This document shows, in pieces, positions 1 to 19,663 of a stretch of 64,000 bases of DNA (positions within the stretch are counted from its first letter, which is position 1; each line of letters begins with the position of its first letter). The stretch lies in assembly GCA_051294375.1 (NCBI GenBank), contig JBJCIZ010000239.1:3113476-3177475 (forward strand), read 5' to 3'. Source of the stretch: Paraspadella gotoi (taxonomy: Eukaryota; Chaetognatha). The position numbers were made by a program, and so were the translations under genes. The notes beneath the pieces were generated by a model. It was not told the DNA's origin and did not search any database. It was given only the letters and a program-made list of their open reading frames with translations.

Positions 1-193
1 TTTTAATTGCGTCGGCGTATTTACCAGAGAGAGAGAGAAACTTACAGTCAAAATGCTGACGGTTATAGTTCGAAATAAACGGGCCCGATGGTATAAGAAA
101 TGCAAAATCTATTTTTTTTTTTATCTTGGCCCTTTTCATTCTCCGCCTGAGATAGACTGTCAAACTTAGATTACGTAAATTGCAACTTCTTGT

Positions 194-304
194 TATGAAA
201 TTGGTACGACCAATATAAAAATTATCCATTCATTTAATAACTAAGCTATCTTGCCCGTAACTTTGGACAGGCTTCGGTGTTTTGCGGCCTCCATCACTCT
301 TATG
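194..304 (-). repeat. Fragment of dispersed repeat REP-A (copy 1)
   Basis: This is the reverse complement of the 3' part of a repeat that also occurs near 14.6, 15.8 and 24.7 kb. Shared landmarks are the end segment with TTGGT(TGT)ACCAA, then the AATGGATAA and AGATAGCTTA blocks and the CAAAGCCTGTCC region, with several substitutions. The match stops after the block GATGGAGGCC, so only about half of the element is present. The family is unknown. Confidence 0.6.
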
Positions 305-652
305 TGTATCTTGTAAACATGTAAATGGATTGAAAGCCTTAAAACCCACTCATATAACCTGTCCCAAATCAAGACACGAGATATAGAACAAAAGTAGATT
401 CCGTCCTCTGAACCTTACCAACGTTCCACGATAACAGCTGAGGTTTCACGGCGCGCGAGAGATGGCGTAAGACTTTGTTCATCGAGAATGTTTAGTGGGG
501 GATCGTGAGTTCAGTGAATGGGTTGCGTTTTAGTGAAAAAATGTTTCGGAAAATTACGATAAAAAAAGGTCCCACAATATCTTTCTGTTCGGCCACAAAA
601 GTGGAAACAATTGTTGTTTGGAAAACACAATTCACTTGTTTCCTATCACACA

Positions 653-698
<46 letters not shown>

Positions 699-1927
699 AA
701 AAAAGTGAGAGGAAATGAGAAAGATTTTCACGTCTCTTCTTCACAAAATTAGTGGGATTTTCACGGGTCGATCGCGTGCGAGACTCGAAAATAAAGAATC
801 CCCTCAAGTTTACGACTCAAAAGAGAAATGATATATACCGGGGGGAGAGAGAGAGAGAGAGACGTTCTGTAGAGTTGTTACCAATGCTAAAAAAAATAGT
901 TCGTGACTCGTAATACGAAGATTTCATTACGAACCGACACATCGCAAAAAGGCGAAGATGGAAAAAAAAATATTTAAATAAATACATGTAGTTTACTCTC
1001 TCTCCCTCTGTGTGTGTGTGTGCCTCTCTCTCACTCACTCTTCCCCCCCCCTAACCAGCACTTGACCCAAATTACCACAAAATTACAATATATTTCTTTC
1101 CCATAATTTTCCCTCTAACCCGTCTGTCTTTTTCTCAATGAACCTTTTCCCCTTTCTTTCATTTCTTTTTTTTTCCCCAAACGCGATTTCCACAGTTGCC
1201 TTTAAAAAAACGGACACGCAAATTCTTTTTGCTTCGTCGTCGTCTTCGTCGTCGTCGTCGTCTTACGGATTTGTAACATAATCGGTACGACGACGACAAC
1301 GAAAGCTTCATCTATGAGTGCCATAAGGTTGTCCCCTTGTCGAAAACCTCTCCTTTTTTTCCTCTCTTTTCGTCGGCGGCAATAAGTAAGACACACAATC
1401 GGTTGGGGGAGAAAATCACGAAGCCGCAGCGGACCAATCGACGACGTTTTTCCTCGACAGCGAAGGAAAATTCGACCAATAGTGGAGCGAGAGTTTTTCT
1501 TGGCGACGTCGTAGAGGAAGAGGAGAATCGAAGGGAACGGCGACGACGATGAGAACGACGACGACGAGGAATCTTCGCTAAGCTCGCTCTTCCCTTCCGC
1601 GCTCTTCCTTCTCCCATAGAAAAGCACTGCGTTAGGGCGTACACGAGATAAGCATCGCCCGTTTTTTTCTGGCTTGTAAATTCGGAGGGACGCTTGTCCC
1701 TTGTCTTGTCTTATCTGATCCTGGAAAAATAACACTCGGGCGTTTGAGAAAAGAAAGGAAACGAAAATTGTGAGTAGATATATAACTAAAAATTCGCCCA
1801 CGTTTAACGATATTTTTTTGGAACACTATTTTTGGTCGCTTTCTCTGAAAAAATAAAGAAAGATGCCACAGTTAAAACACCTTTTACGTCTCGAGCCCTG
1901 TTACAACTAATATTCCAAAGTGTTTGC

Positions 1928-2063
<136 letters not shown>

Positions 2064-2846
2064 TAGAGAGAGAGGAATCCTTGGAAAAATATGTCTTACC
2101 CTCTACGATGACGAAGTGAGAAAAGATCTTGGAAGACCGAGATTTCAAGGAATGTTTCGAACTTACCCTTTTTCGTCTTCACCTCCCTTCTCCTCCTCCT
2201 CCTCCTCCTCCTCCTCCTCCAAAGGTGTTTTCCTCTCCATCGTCGTCTTCTCGTCTGCGCCGATCGATTCACGACGACCCTTCTCCTCCTCTTCCTCCTC
2301 CCTATTCCTACAGCATTGCGTGCATGCTTATATATAAACCTCAGCGTCGTCGTATTTGCTTCTTCAAAATTAGTTCGGACTCGACGTGGTTTTATTTTGT
2401 GTGCGTGTATTTTTCCCTGTCCGATCGAAAACAAAAACGATGTTCGCTGTTCGGATATAGATAAAAATAAAACTTAAAATAAAACTATCGTCGTCGTTGT
2501 TTTCTTCCTTAACTAACAAATAAAAACAATCGCTAATTATATTCCATTAAGACGCAACAGAAGATCCACTCTTTGTTTTTAAAATTGAGAAAAAAAAAAC
2601 CACCATTTTGTTATGGGAAAAAAAAAAGAGTTCTCGACAACAAAACTTAGCTAAAGACGTTAAATAAAGAAATACAATATAAAAGCCTAAAAAACTTAAT
2701 CCTAAAAAAAAAAAACACTTTAAACAAACGAAAATAATTGCCGAACAAAACTTGGGATCTCAATTTCATCTTCGCCGCCGCTAAAACCCCCGCGACTGCA
2801 CGCCCCCCCTTTCGCTTCTACCTCTCGCCCCCCCTTACGACGCGAT

Positions 2847-3939
2847 ATGATCAACCCGTTCATGGACCCTTCCGCCCACGCCGCCGCCGCCGCCCACTTG
2901 CCGCCCGGCGCTCTCAAACTCTCCCCACCTCATCACATGACGGCGGCGGAAGCGACTCAAGGCGGACACCAGGCGCCTTTCCACGCCGCCGCCGCCGCCA
3001 ACTCGGGCGCCGCCAACGGCTACAACGGTTACAACGCCGCCGCCGCCGCCGCCGCTCACCACGGCTACTCATCGGCGACGCGGGACTTTCTCCTCCGCGG
3101 CGCCGCACGCGACGCCGCCTCCCTCGGCGCCCTCGATTCCCTCGCCGGCGCCGGAGTTGGATCCTCGGCGGCGGCGGCGCATCACGCAGCCACGGCCGCC
3201 GCAGGAATGTACTCGTCGGCGGCGCAGCCTCATCACGATCCCGCCAACGCGATGCTCTTCAACTCTCTTCACGACGCGTCGACGGCCGCGTCGACGGCGG
3301 CGCATCTCGCCGCCACCGCCGGCTACGGACGCGCCCATCATCCTCATCATCACGATCCCCACGGGTTCAATCAGTTCAACACTGTCGCCGCGGCGTCTCA
3401 AGGCCTCGCCTCTCGCACGGCCGACCACCTGGGCCATCATTTCGCTCACCCCATGAACGGCTACTCCATGAATCCCGCCGCCGCCATGAACGGAGCCATG
3501 AGCGGGGCCATGGGCGCCGCAATGTCCGGCGCCATGTCGGGCGGCTATGGCGGCATGGCGGCCTACCCGGGCGCCGCCGGTGCTTTCTTCCGTTACATGC
3601 GTCAGCCCATCAAGCAGGAACACGTCTGCATGTGGATCGATCACGACATTCCCGGCGTTTCGTCCACCGACAGAAAGACTTGCGGCAAAACATTCGGCAC
3701 GATGCACGAGATCGTCACTCACCTGACTGTAGAACACGTGGGCGGACCCGAGCAGACTTACCACGCCTGCTTCTGGCAAAACTGCGCCCGAGAGGGTCGG
3801 CCCTTTAAGGCGAAATATAAACTCGTCAATCACATACGGGTGCATACGGGGGAGAAGCCGTTTCCTTGTCCTTTCCCCGGATGTGGGAAGGTCTTCGCGA
3901 GGAGCGAGAATCTCAAGATTCACAAAAGAACTCATACAG
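2847..3939 (+). CDS. opa: ZIC/odd-paired zinc-finger transcription factor, coding exon 1
   Basis: Exon 1 encodes residues 1-364 of a ZIC-family nuclear DNA-binding protein. In arthropods odd-paired acts in segmentation and head patterning. The N-terminal half is low-complexity, with Ala, Gly, His and Met-Gly runs. It contains the ZOC-type motif TRDFLLR at about residues 78-84 and the conserved [12 protein letters not shown] stretch just before the fingers. Finger 1 has the unusual ZIC spacing (C261, C279, H292, H297). Finger 2 is C308, C313, H329, H333 and finger 3 is C341, C346, H359, H363. The exon ends in THTG, with donor G|GTGAAT after 3939, phase 1. The ATG at 2847 is the first in frame after CG-rich leader sequence, and MINPFMDP resembles ZIC N-termini. 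Fingers 4 and 5 are on the exon at 11529. Orthology to odd-paired is inferred from the fingers and flanking motifs. Confidence 0.95.
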
Positions 3940-12490
<8,551 letters not shown>

Positions 12491-13144
12491 GAGAGAGAAA
12501 AAGAAGGGGGGGGTGGGGTGTGAAGAGGATTTAGTCGAGAGTTGAGAGTAGAAGAAATAAGTTGTTTTTTTGTTTTTTTTAATCTCTAGTGTCACAATCT
12601 AAAAAAAAATGTTTAGAAAAATGAACAAATATTGTTAGAATTGTTTTTTCCTTTTTTTTATTTAAATAATTTAGCTAATAAGTTTTTTTAGTTTATATTT
12701 TAATGATTTCTAAATTCGCTTCTTTACAGAGCGAGAGAGGGTATATTAATAAATGGGGGCGCAGTTGAAACTGTCCCCTTGTAGCCCCGTTCAAACCGCG
12801 TCTTTTTGGACGGCGTAATACTTGTGAGAGCGAGGGAAGGGAGATGAGGCGTCTTGATTGGAGAAAGAGAAATAGAGTAAGAGACCGAGAGAGAGTTAAA
12901 AATAAAAAATATGTAAAAATAAAGTCAAACGTAACGTTTAAACAATCAAGACTCTCTCTTTATCTCTCTCTATCTCTGCATCTCGCGAATTTCACCAAAA
13001 GAACAAAAACAAAATTCTGTTGGCATAATACTAAAAAGCATTTTTTTTATGTATTTCTGTTGCATCTCTTATCATTTTTTTTTTGGTTTGTTATTTTAAA
13101 TCTTTCTCCCGCTGTTAATTCATTCTCACTCATCGCGTCGTAAG

Positions 13145-13185
<41 letters not shown>

Positions 13186-14613
13186 ATTCGCAATCTCCCA
13201 TGTAAAAATGAATGTTCAACATTCTATTGATGCCATAAATTCATTGATTACTCGTAATTTTATTTGCCGCTGCGTTCCCTTTCTTTCCCTTTTTCCATTC
13301 GCCCTGTTTTTTTCCCCCCATTTTCCTTCTCTGTTCCCTTTCCCCCCCTCACCTTCCCCTTTTCCCTCCCTCCCTCTTTTCTCTTTCCTTTGCCCTTCCA
13401 GTTTTTCGTTACCCCATCCCGATTTTTTAGTACCGCACATTTGGTAAACTGTTTCTTATTCTAATTATTATTAATATTATTATTATTATTACAATGTGGT
13501 TTTAATTGAGATTCAGGGTATTTATTTCTTTAGTTTAAAAAAAATTCATTGTAGTAAGAGAGGCAGACTTCTTGATCGATCGGATCCATCTATCCATCTA
13601 TATGTACTGCAGACAGACAGACGGCAAAAAAGCTCGACTTTAGTAGTTATTAAACCCTCGCGAAAAAGGGAAAGCAGCGCATATAAATCCTATTTATATC
13701 TGTCAAGATATCGTGTACATAATGAATAAAATATTAACTAATCTTGAGAAAAACGACGCTAATTTGGTCGATAAAAGAAAAAAAAAAGGCGAGAGACGAT
13801 TTACTTTATGAAAAGTCGTAAAAGTTTCAAAAATCCGAGTTAAAAAGGGTCACAAGAAAATGACAAATCACCGGGAGGCAGCGATGAATCAGGAAAAAAA
13901 AATAATGTAGCGAGAACACTTTTTTTGTTAAACAAGAAAAACGAAAAGGGGGGAACGGTAAGAAAACAGGAAAACCAACCCCCTTTTGGACGAGACTCCC
14001 CAAAAATATGAAAAACACCTCGTAAATGATGCAATAAGACGGGAGAGTAACGGAAAAAAGGGCCTCCGGGGAGGACCCGAGGGGGGAAAAGGGCCTCGTA
14101 AAATGAAGGAAAAAGACGGGGGGGGAAATGAATCATAAATGAATCGTTTTTCTTTTTGGTTGTCGCGATGAACGGTCGTCGTCGTCGTCGTCGTCGTCGT
14201 CGTTTTGACGACCGAAAAGACAAGACGAAAGGCGACTAACGAATCCCAACCTCGCCCCCTCGACACAAGAAAAGAAAAAAAAAACGGAAAAGAAAGGAGA
14301 GAAAACAGGAAGAACTACTTGTTTACGTTGGCCATAAAACCTAAAAGCAAAACAACTTCCTCCTCCGTCTGACCCCAGAAAATGAGGAGGAGGAGGAGGA
14401 GGAGGAAGAGGAGGACGACGACGACGACCACTCAAGATCTCATTCGAATTTCGAGCCTCAATTTTCTCGTTTCCTTTCATTTTTTTTCCCCCTTTTTTTT
14501 TCTCGAGACGAAGATGTTTTCTCTTTTCTTTCCTGATTCGATTGGTTACTGTTAAAGCTATTCTCAGTAGCTATTTCGGAGTACAATATAGTATTCCCCG
14601 ATCTAATAATTGA
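12491..14613. other. 3' untranslated and intergenic DNA
   Basis: The first 260 bases or so are probably ZIC 3' UTR, ending near the AATAAA at about 12747. The rest is intergenic: a (CT)n tract at 13147-13182, pyrimidine-rich DNA at 13270-13400, a short (ATT)n, a (GTC)n tract at 14176-14204 and a (GAG)n tract near 14382-14410. No coding exon was recognised. Confidence 0.6.
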
Positions 14614-14614
14614 G

Positions 14615-14846
14615 TGAGTGGTCTTTTCGTACAATTGAAACATTTTTTGAAATATTATACCACTTCATTAATAGGGAAGCCAGGTACTCTGGGAGTGAAT
14701 AAACGAAACTGTGAGAGAGTCTTGATTGAAAGCTTGCAGGGACCTTGTAAGAGTGGTGGAGGCCTTAAACCACCAAAGCCTGTCCAAAGTCAGGGGCAAG
14801 ATAGCTTGTTTATTAAACAAAAACAATTGGTTGTACCAATTTTATA
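14615..14846 (+). repeat. Dispersed repeat REP-A (copy 2)
   Basis: A copy of a 230-255 bp repeat that starts near GTGGTCTTTTCGTACAATTG and ends near TTGGTTGTACCAATTT. It lacks a short internal block (CTGCTATGTCATTAT) found in copies 3 and 4. With copy 3 in the same orientation it flanks the two SINE units. No coding potential is seen. It could be a SINE, a LINE tail or a non-autonomous DNA element; no clear terminal inverted repeat or pol III boxes were found. Confidence 0.8.
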
Positions 14847-14895
14847 AAGTGATCGATAAGTTCAGTTTAACAGTAGTTTAGTACGATTCAAATAT

Positions 14896-15302
14896 ATGTA
14901 GTCAGGCATTGATTAGGTTCACCCCGCCTAGAAGCATGACACTTTCAGTTGTGACCCGGTGGCTCATTGAGTAAAGCCATCAGCTCATGACTACTAGGTA
15001 CCGGGTTCAATCCCAACCCAGTACCTACCCTGCGGGAAGCGTGAGGACGGCCGTAAGCCGCCTTGGGGGCCTGGCAAACCCTCAAGCCTGGTTCCAAGCC
15101 CAGGGACCCTATCCATGGCTGTTAGAGGGGGTTATAGAAGTTATGGACAGTCATCTTCAGCCCATGTAGCGCCTTATTCATACAGGTGAGCCCATAATGT
15201 CGAGCGTATTCCAACCTTCTGATTCCAGGCCCTTGGTCTAGCTGAAAATTGCTCCCCTCCCTCCACTGGAAGCAGTGCAGGGTGGGTTACAATCTGGGGG
15301 GC
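14896..15302 (+). mobile_element. tRNA-derived SINE unit 1 with linker
   Basis: The head region at 14951-15022 resembles a tRNA. An A-box-like TGGCTCATTGAG lies at 14960-14971 and a B box GGGTTCAATCC at 15003-15013, about 40 bases apart as in pol III internal promoters. A body follows with CTGCGGGAAGCG, CGTAAGCCGCC and CCAAGCCCAGGGAC blocks to about 15179. A 123-base linker then leads to the second unit, giving a repeat period of 407 bases. Similarity to unit 2 is high over the whole body. Confidence 0.8.
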
Positions 15303-15586
15303 ATGTAGTCGGGCATTGCCTAGGTTCACCTTGGCTAGAAGCATGACGCTTTCAGTTGTGACCCGGTGGTTCACTGAGTAAAGCCATCTGCTCATGACCA
15401 CTAGGTACCGGGTTCCATCCCAACCCGGTACCTACCCTGCGGGAAGCGTGAGGACGACCGTAAGCCGCCTTGGGGGCCTGGCAAACCCTCAAGCCTGGTT
15501 CCAAGCCCAGGGACCCGTTCCATGGCTGCTTGAAGGGGTTAAAGAAGTTACGGGCAGTCATCTTCAACCCACGTCGCGCCTTATCC
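15303..15586 (+). mobile_element. tRNA-derived SINE unit 2
   Basis: This is a near copy of the preceding unit, shifted by 407 bases, with its B box at about 15410. It differs by scattered substitutions, for example GGTTCACTGAG in place of GGCTCATTGAG. It ends just after TCATCTTCAACCCACG. The tandem arrangement suggests a segmental tandem duplication including the linker, not two independent insertions. Confidence 0.8.
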
Positions 15587-15828
15587 ACATATATGTACAG
15601 TTTAGATATATGTGTTCGTCGATGGTTCTAAATTTTGCTCATCGAAAAGCGAGATTCGATAGTTGCGATGTGAATCCTGAAGGTTTTGACTTTAGGCAAT
15701 GATTAGTTTAAATTAATTATCTTTTAAAAATTAATACAAGCGCCGAGAAAGAAAATTTCCAGAAAATTCATTAATAAGGATAGCTAACTGCTATATTCTT
15801 ATATGCTTATATGCTATAATACTTAAGG

Positions 15829-16071
15829 GAGTGGTCTTTTCATACAATTGAAACATTCTTTGAAACTTCATTGATAAGGAAGCCAGGTACTCTGGGAGTG
15901 AATAAACGAGACTGTGAGAGAGTCTTGATTGAAAGCTTGCAGGGACCTGCTATGTCATTATCTTGTAAGAGTGATGGAGGCCTTAAACCACCAAAGCCTG
16001 TCCAAAGTCAGGGGCAAGATAGCTTATTTATTAAATGAATGGATAATTTTTTTATATTGGTTGTACCAATT
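15829..16071 (+). repeat. Dispersed repeat REP-A (copy 3)
   Basis: A full-looking copy running from GTGGTCTTTTCATACAATTG to TTGGTTGTACCAATTTC. Its landmarks include CCAGGTACTCTGGGAGTG, GAAAGCTTGCAGGGACC and AGTCAGGGGCAAGATAGC. It closely matches copy 4 at 24.7-25.0 kb in the opposite orientation. Confidence 0.85.
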
Positions 16072-16537
16072 TCATTCAAATCATGCATAGCTAATTGAAC
16101 TAAATTTGATGTAGTTTTAAAACGCGAAAAAAAAATCCCGCACTGGTTTACAGGAACAAGAAATAGTGATAGGCTACCAGGAGCTGCTCTAGGCGGCGGT
16201 ACTCCCTGAACTGACCGACTTACGGAAAATCCCACGTTGCTCTCACAAAAAAGAAAAAAACCCAATAAACCGACATACCGATACGGACCCACGGATCGAC
16301 GGACCGAAAGACTGTACGCCGATCAAAAGCGGCTCCGCCTTTGCCTCGGCGGCGAATGCGGCGGTTGTGGCGTGCGTGTGAAGGAGAGGCGACGGCGGCG
16401 GCGGCGGCGGCGGCGGCCATCACAGAAAGTCCAAAGCGCGTTCGACGTGATCCTCAAATCCTCGTTGAGGTCACGTGACCATAAAACAGAAGGCAGAGGG
16501 ATTTTTTTTTTTTTTGGAATATAAAGAATAATTTTTT
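16072..16537. other. Intergenic DNA with GCG-rich patch
   Basis: No supported exon is visible. A (GGC)n patch lies at 16392-16416, followed by a perfect E-box palindrome listed separately. Translations of the GCG patch give poly-Ala or poly-Arg frames that look like repeat artefacts. Confidence 0.5.
16469..16480. promoter_or_regulatory. Perfect palindromic E-box GGTCACGTGACC
   Basis: A 12-base perfect palindrome containing CACGTG with the GTCACGTGAC core preferred by bHLH-zip factors of the USF and MITF/TFEB type. It stands next to a GCG-rich patch, which is promoter-like, but no transcript start or gene immediately downstream could be assigned. Confidence 0.3.
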
Positions 16538-17180
16538 TGGGAGGGTGGGAAGGCCGTATAGAAGGAGGCAGGGCAGGAATGAGGGAGGGAAATGGGATAA
16601 GGACGGGAGAAGGGAGAGGTTAGAGGGGGAGGCAGGGCAGGAATGAGGGAGGGAAATGGGATAAGGGACGGGAGAAGGGGAGAGGTAGAGGGGGAGGCAG
16701 CAGGAATGAGGGAGGAGAAAGAGGGAGACAGGTAGGAATGAGGGAGGGAAATGGGATAAGGGAAGGGAGAAGGGGGAGAGGTAGAGGGAGGCAGGGCAGG
16801 AATGAGGGAGGAGAAAGAGGATGCAGGGTAGGAATGAGGGAGGGAAAAGAGATGAGGGAAGGGAGAAGGGGGAGAGGTAGATGGGGAGGCAGGGCAGGAA
16901 TGAGGAGGAGAAAGAGGGAGGCAGTGTGGAATGAGGGAGGGAAATGGATAAGGGAAGGGAGAAGGGGAGAGGTAGAGGGGGGAGGCAGGGCAGGAATGAT
17001 GGGAGGAGAAATAGGGAATGCAGGGCAGAGATGAGGGAGAGGAAAGAGGAGGCGGGCAGGAGATGAGGGAGGGGAGAAGGGCAAGATGAGGGGAAAGGGA
17101 TGAGGGAATGAAGAAGGGGGGAAAGGTAGAGGAAATGGGGAAGGCAGGGCTGAGATGAGGGATGGGAGAAGGGCAAGAGG
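16538..17180. repeat. Purine-rich minisatellite
   Basis: About 640 bases with nearly every pyrimidine on one strand. The repeat units are roughly 60 and 120 bases and contain blocks such as GGCAGGGCAGGAATGAGGG, GGGAAATGGGATAAGGGA and GGGGAGAGGTAGAGGG. Long minus-strand open frames rich in Pro, Ser and Leu are by-products of this composition. The polypurine strand could form triplex structures. Confidence 0.85.
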
Positions 17181-17380
17181 TCCTTTTTTTTTCCTCTTCT
17201 TTAAATATGATTTCTTAACTTTGTTTCAACATATCCCTACCTTCCTAACCTCTCGTCTCATTTCCTACCTCGATGACTTACCTGTTCCTCACCCTATATT
17301 CCCTTCCATCAACTGTTTTTTTTTCCCAATTCCAAGGAATTTCCCACATTTTTTTTCCTTCTTCACTCTTTTTTTCACAG

Positions 17381-17502
17381 AAGCGGGTGAGAATCGAGGG
17401 CTGAGGAGTCGCCGTCCGCCCGAAGACTCGAAGACTCTGGTCGTCGTCGTCGTCGTCGTCATCGTCGACGAGCCACTTGAGCGACCATCGAAGCGAAGCT
17501 GA
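17381..17502 (+). CDS. Possible 3' exon with poly-Val hydrophobic tail
   Basis: A strong polypyrimidine tract ends in TTTTTCACAG at 17380. The following frame reads AGENRGLRSRR, then KTLVVVVVVVIVDEPLERP, and stops at TGA 17500-17502. The reading phase (phase 1) and the Val-rich hydrophobic end resemble the last exons of the two 8-cysteine genes just downstream. No matching upstream exon with cysteines was found, and the Val run comes from a (GTC)n tract, so the resemblance may be chance. Confidence 0.25.
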
Positions 17503-18183
<681 letters not shown>

Positions 18184-18922
18184 ATGTTTTTTCGTCTGCT
18201 CGTCCTCGGTCTGCTCGTCCCTCTCGTCTTTTCCATCCCGTCGGAGGAGGTGGGCGTCGACGAACAAAGAGAAAACTCTAACGATTGCAGATCCGGAAAA
18301 TTTTGCCGAGAGACGGTTCATAGAGGAGCGATGAAGACGTTCAACTCCGAGGGCTGCTGCAAAGGCTCCAGTGAGTAGGGAGAGGTTGTAAGGGTTGTAA
18401 GGGTTAAGAAAGAAGGGTAGAAGGGCGGAGTGGTGTCGATTGGGATAGAAAGGGGCAACCGCGGACGAAAGAACTTTTTAAAAACGATATATAAAATGAA
18501 AGCGAACGGAATNNNNNNNNNNGATGAAGCAGATTAATTAGTTGGAAATTTACGAAGAAGACCCGCGTGATTGTCAAATAGTCCTCCCCCCGACCAAACC
18601 TGAAATACTTCGGGATCAGGATAGCTTCTTTATTAATTGAAAACCAAAAAAAAAAAATTTATTTCACCATGTACATTGTACAATACTAATAAAATACATT
18701 TAAAAAAAAACGGGAATAAACGAAACGAAACCGAACACAGGTTTCGAAATTTCGTTTTGCGCCGAACAATGCACGGATTGCGAAAAAGTCGGCGGAACTT
18801 GCGACAAGGGTGCATCCAAACCGTCGGGGTCTCGAGCGAACAAGGAAAGGAAGGCGAGCGTCGTCGTCGTCTTCATCTTCTTATTCTTCTTCGTCGTCGA
18901 CGGAGCGACGCAAGGAAACTGA
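18184..18922 (+). CDS. Secreted or surface-anchored 8-cysteine protein (paralog 1)
   Basis: Two coding exons, 18184-18370 and 18741-18922, are joined in phase 1 by a 370-base intron (donor A|GTGAGT, acceptor ACACAG) that holds a 10-N gap. They give 122 aa. Residues 1-18 form a clear signal peptide (MFFRLLVLGLLVPLVFS). The mature part has cysteines at 35, 41, 58, 59, 69, 73, 76 and 83, pattern C-x5-C-x16-CC-x9-C-x3-C-x2-C-x6-C. A basic Ser/Lys-rich linker leads to a hydrophobic tail VVVVFIFLFFFVV at 103-115 with only seven residues after it. That end fits a GPI-attachment signal or a tail anchor. The ATG at 18184 was chosen because it starts the signal peptide; the upstream in-frame ATG would add a microsatellite-derived poly-Tyr leader. 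The family is not recognised and no function is assigned. The pairing with the next gene supports both models. Confidence 0.7.
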
Positions 18923-19629
18923 GTTCTTCTTCAAAGGAAAGTCGGGCCTTCGGCGCTGAAACTGTTTTGGTTGCAGCGCCGTGACGATCCGCTTTAGAAC
19001 CGCAAATTCGCTTCGATCGATTGGCAATATTCTGCGATGCTGCTGGTGGCGGGGGGGGGGGATGCGGAACTCCGACTTAACTAATCAGGCGGTAGACAAG
19101 CTACAGTCAGGCGACATACAGGCGGCAGACAGGCGGCCGAAACGGTTTCAATATTTTTTTTTTTCGTCATTCGTTTTATTCACATTCGATGAATTATGTT
19201 TCAATGTTAATTACATGTTTCCGTCTTTCTCATATAGGTTGTTTTTCACATTAAATGAGTTTTACATTACGGCTTCTCGGTATCTCTTGAAAACGAACTC
19301 CATATAATTAAAGAACAAAAAAAGAAAATAATATTTAGCATTTAGCACAATTCGTAAAAAATAACTTAAAAACCGAAGAAAAATACTAATTTCTACGATA
19401 CGAGTGCATTAAATTAAATTGATATTTATTTAGTTTTATACATTTATATATATATTTATATATTATATTTATTTATTATATTTATATATTTATTTCGATT
19501 TAGCATTAAAGGCTCTTTAAAAATTCTTGCTTTAAATAAAAAATTTAAATTAAATCTTTTCTTTTCTTTCTTCATCTACTTTAGTTTGTTGGCGAAGCGA
19601 AACTAAGACGCTACCTCAATAGCGAAAAG
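18923..19629. other. AT-rich intergenic DNA between the two 8-cysteine genes
   Basis: AT-rich sequence with TATATA and TTTATATATT stretches at 19440-19500. It has no open frame with coding character and presumably holds the 3' end of the upstream gene and the promoter of the downstream one. Confidence 0.5.
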
Positions 19630-19630
19630 A

Positions 19631-19663
<33 letters not shown>

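Noticed and set aside
2738-3808. Arg-rich 356-codon open frame overlapping ZIC exon 1
   Set aside because: It is a shadow of the GC-rich Ala/Gly codons in another frame; the true frame has conserved zinc fingers.
14951-15022. Functional tRNA gene
   Set aside because: A and B boxes are present but the cloverleaf arms and acceptor stem do not pair well, and the sequence is repeated with a long non-tRNA body, as in a SINE.
16454-17176. Minus-strand 240-codon Pro/Ser/Leu open frame
   Set aside because: It follows the purine minisatellite unit and overlaps a second repeat-derived frame. No domain or conservation pattern is seen.
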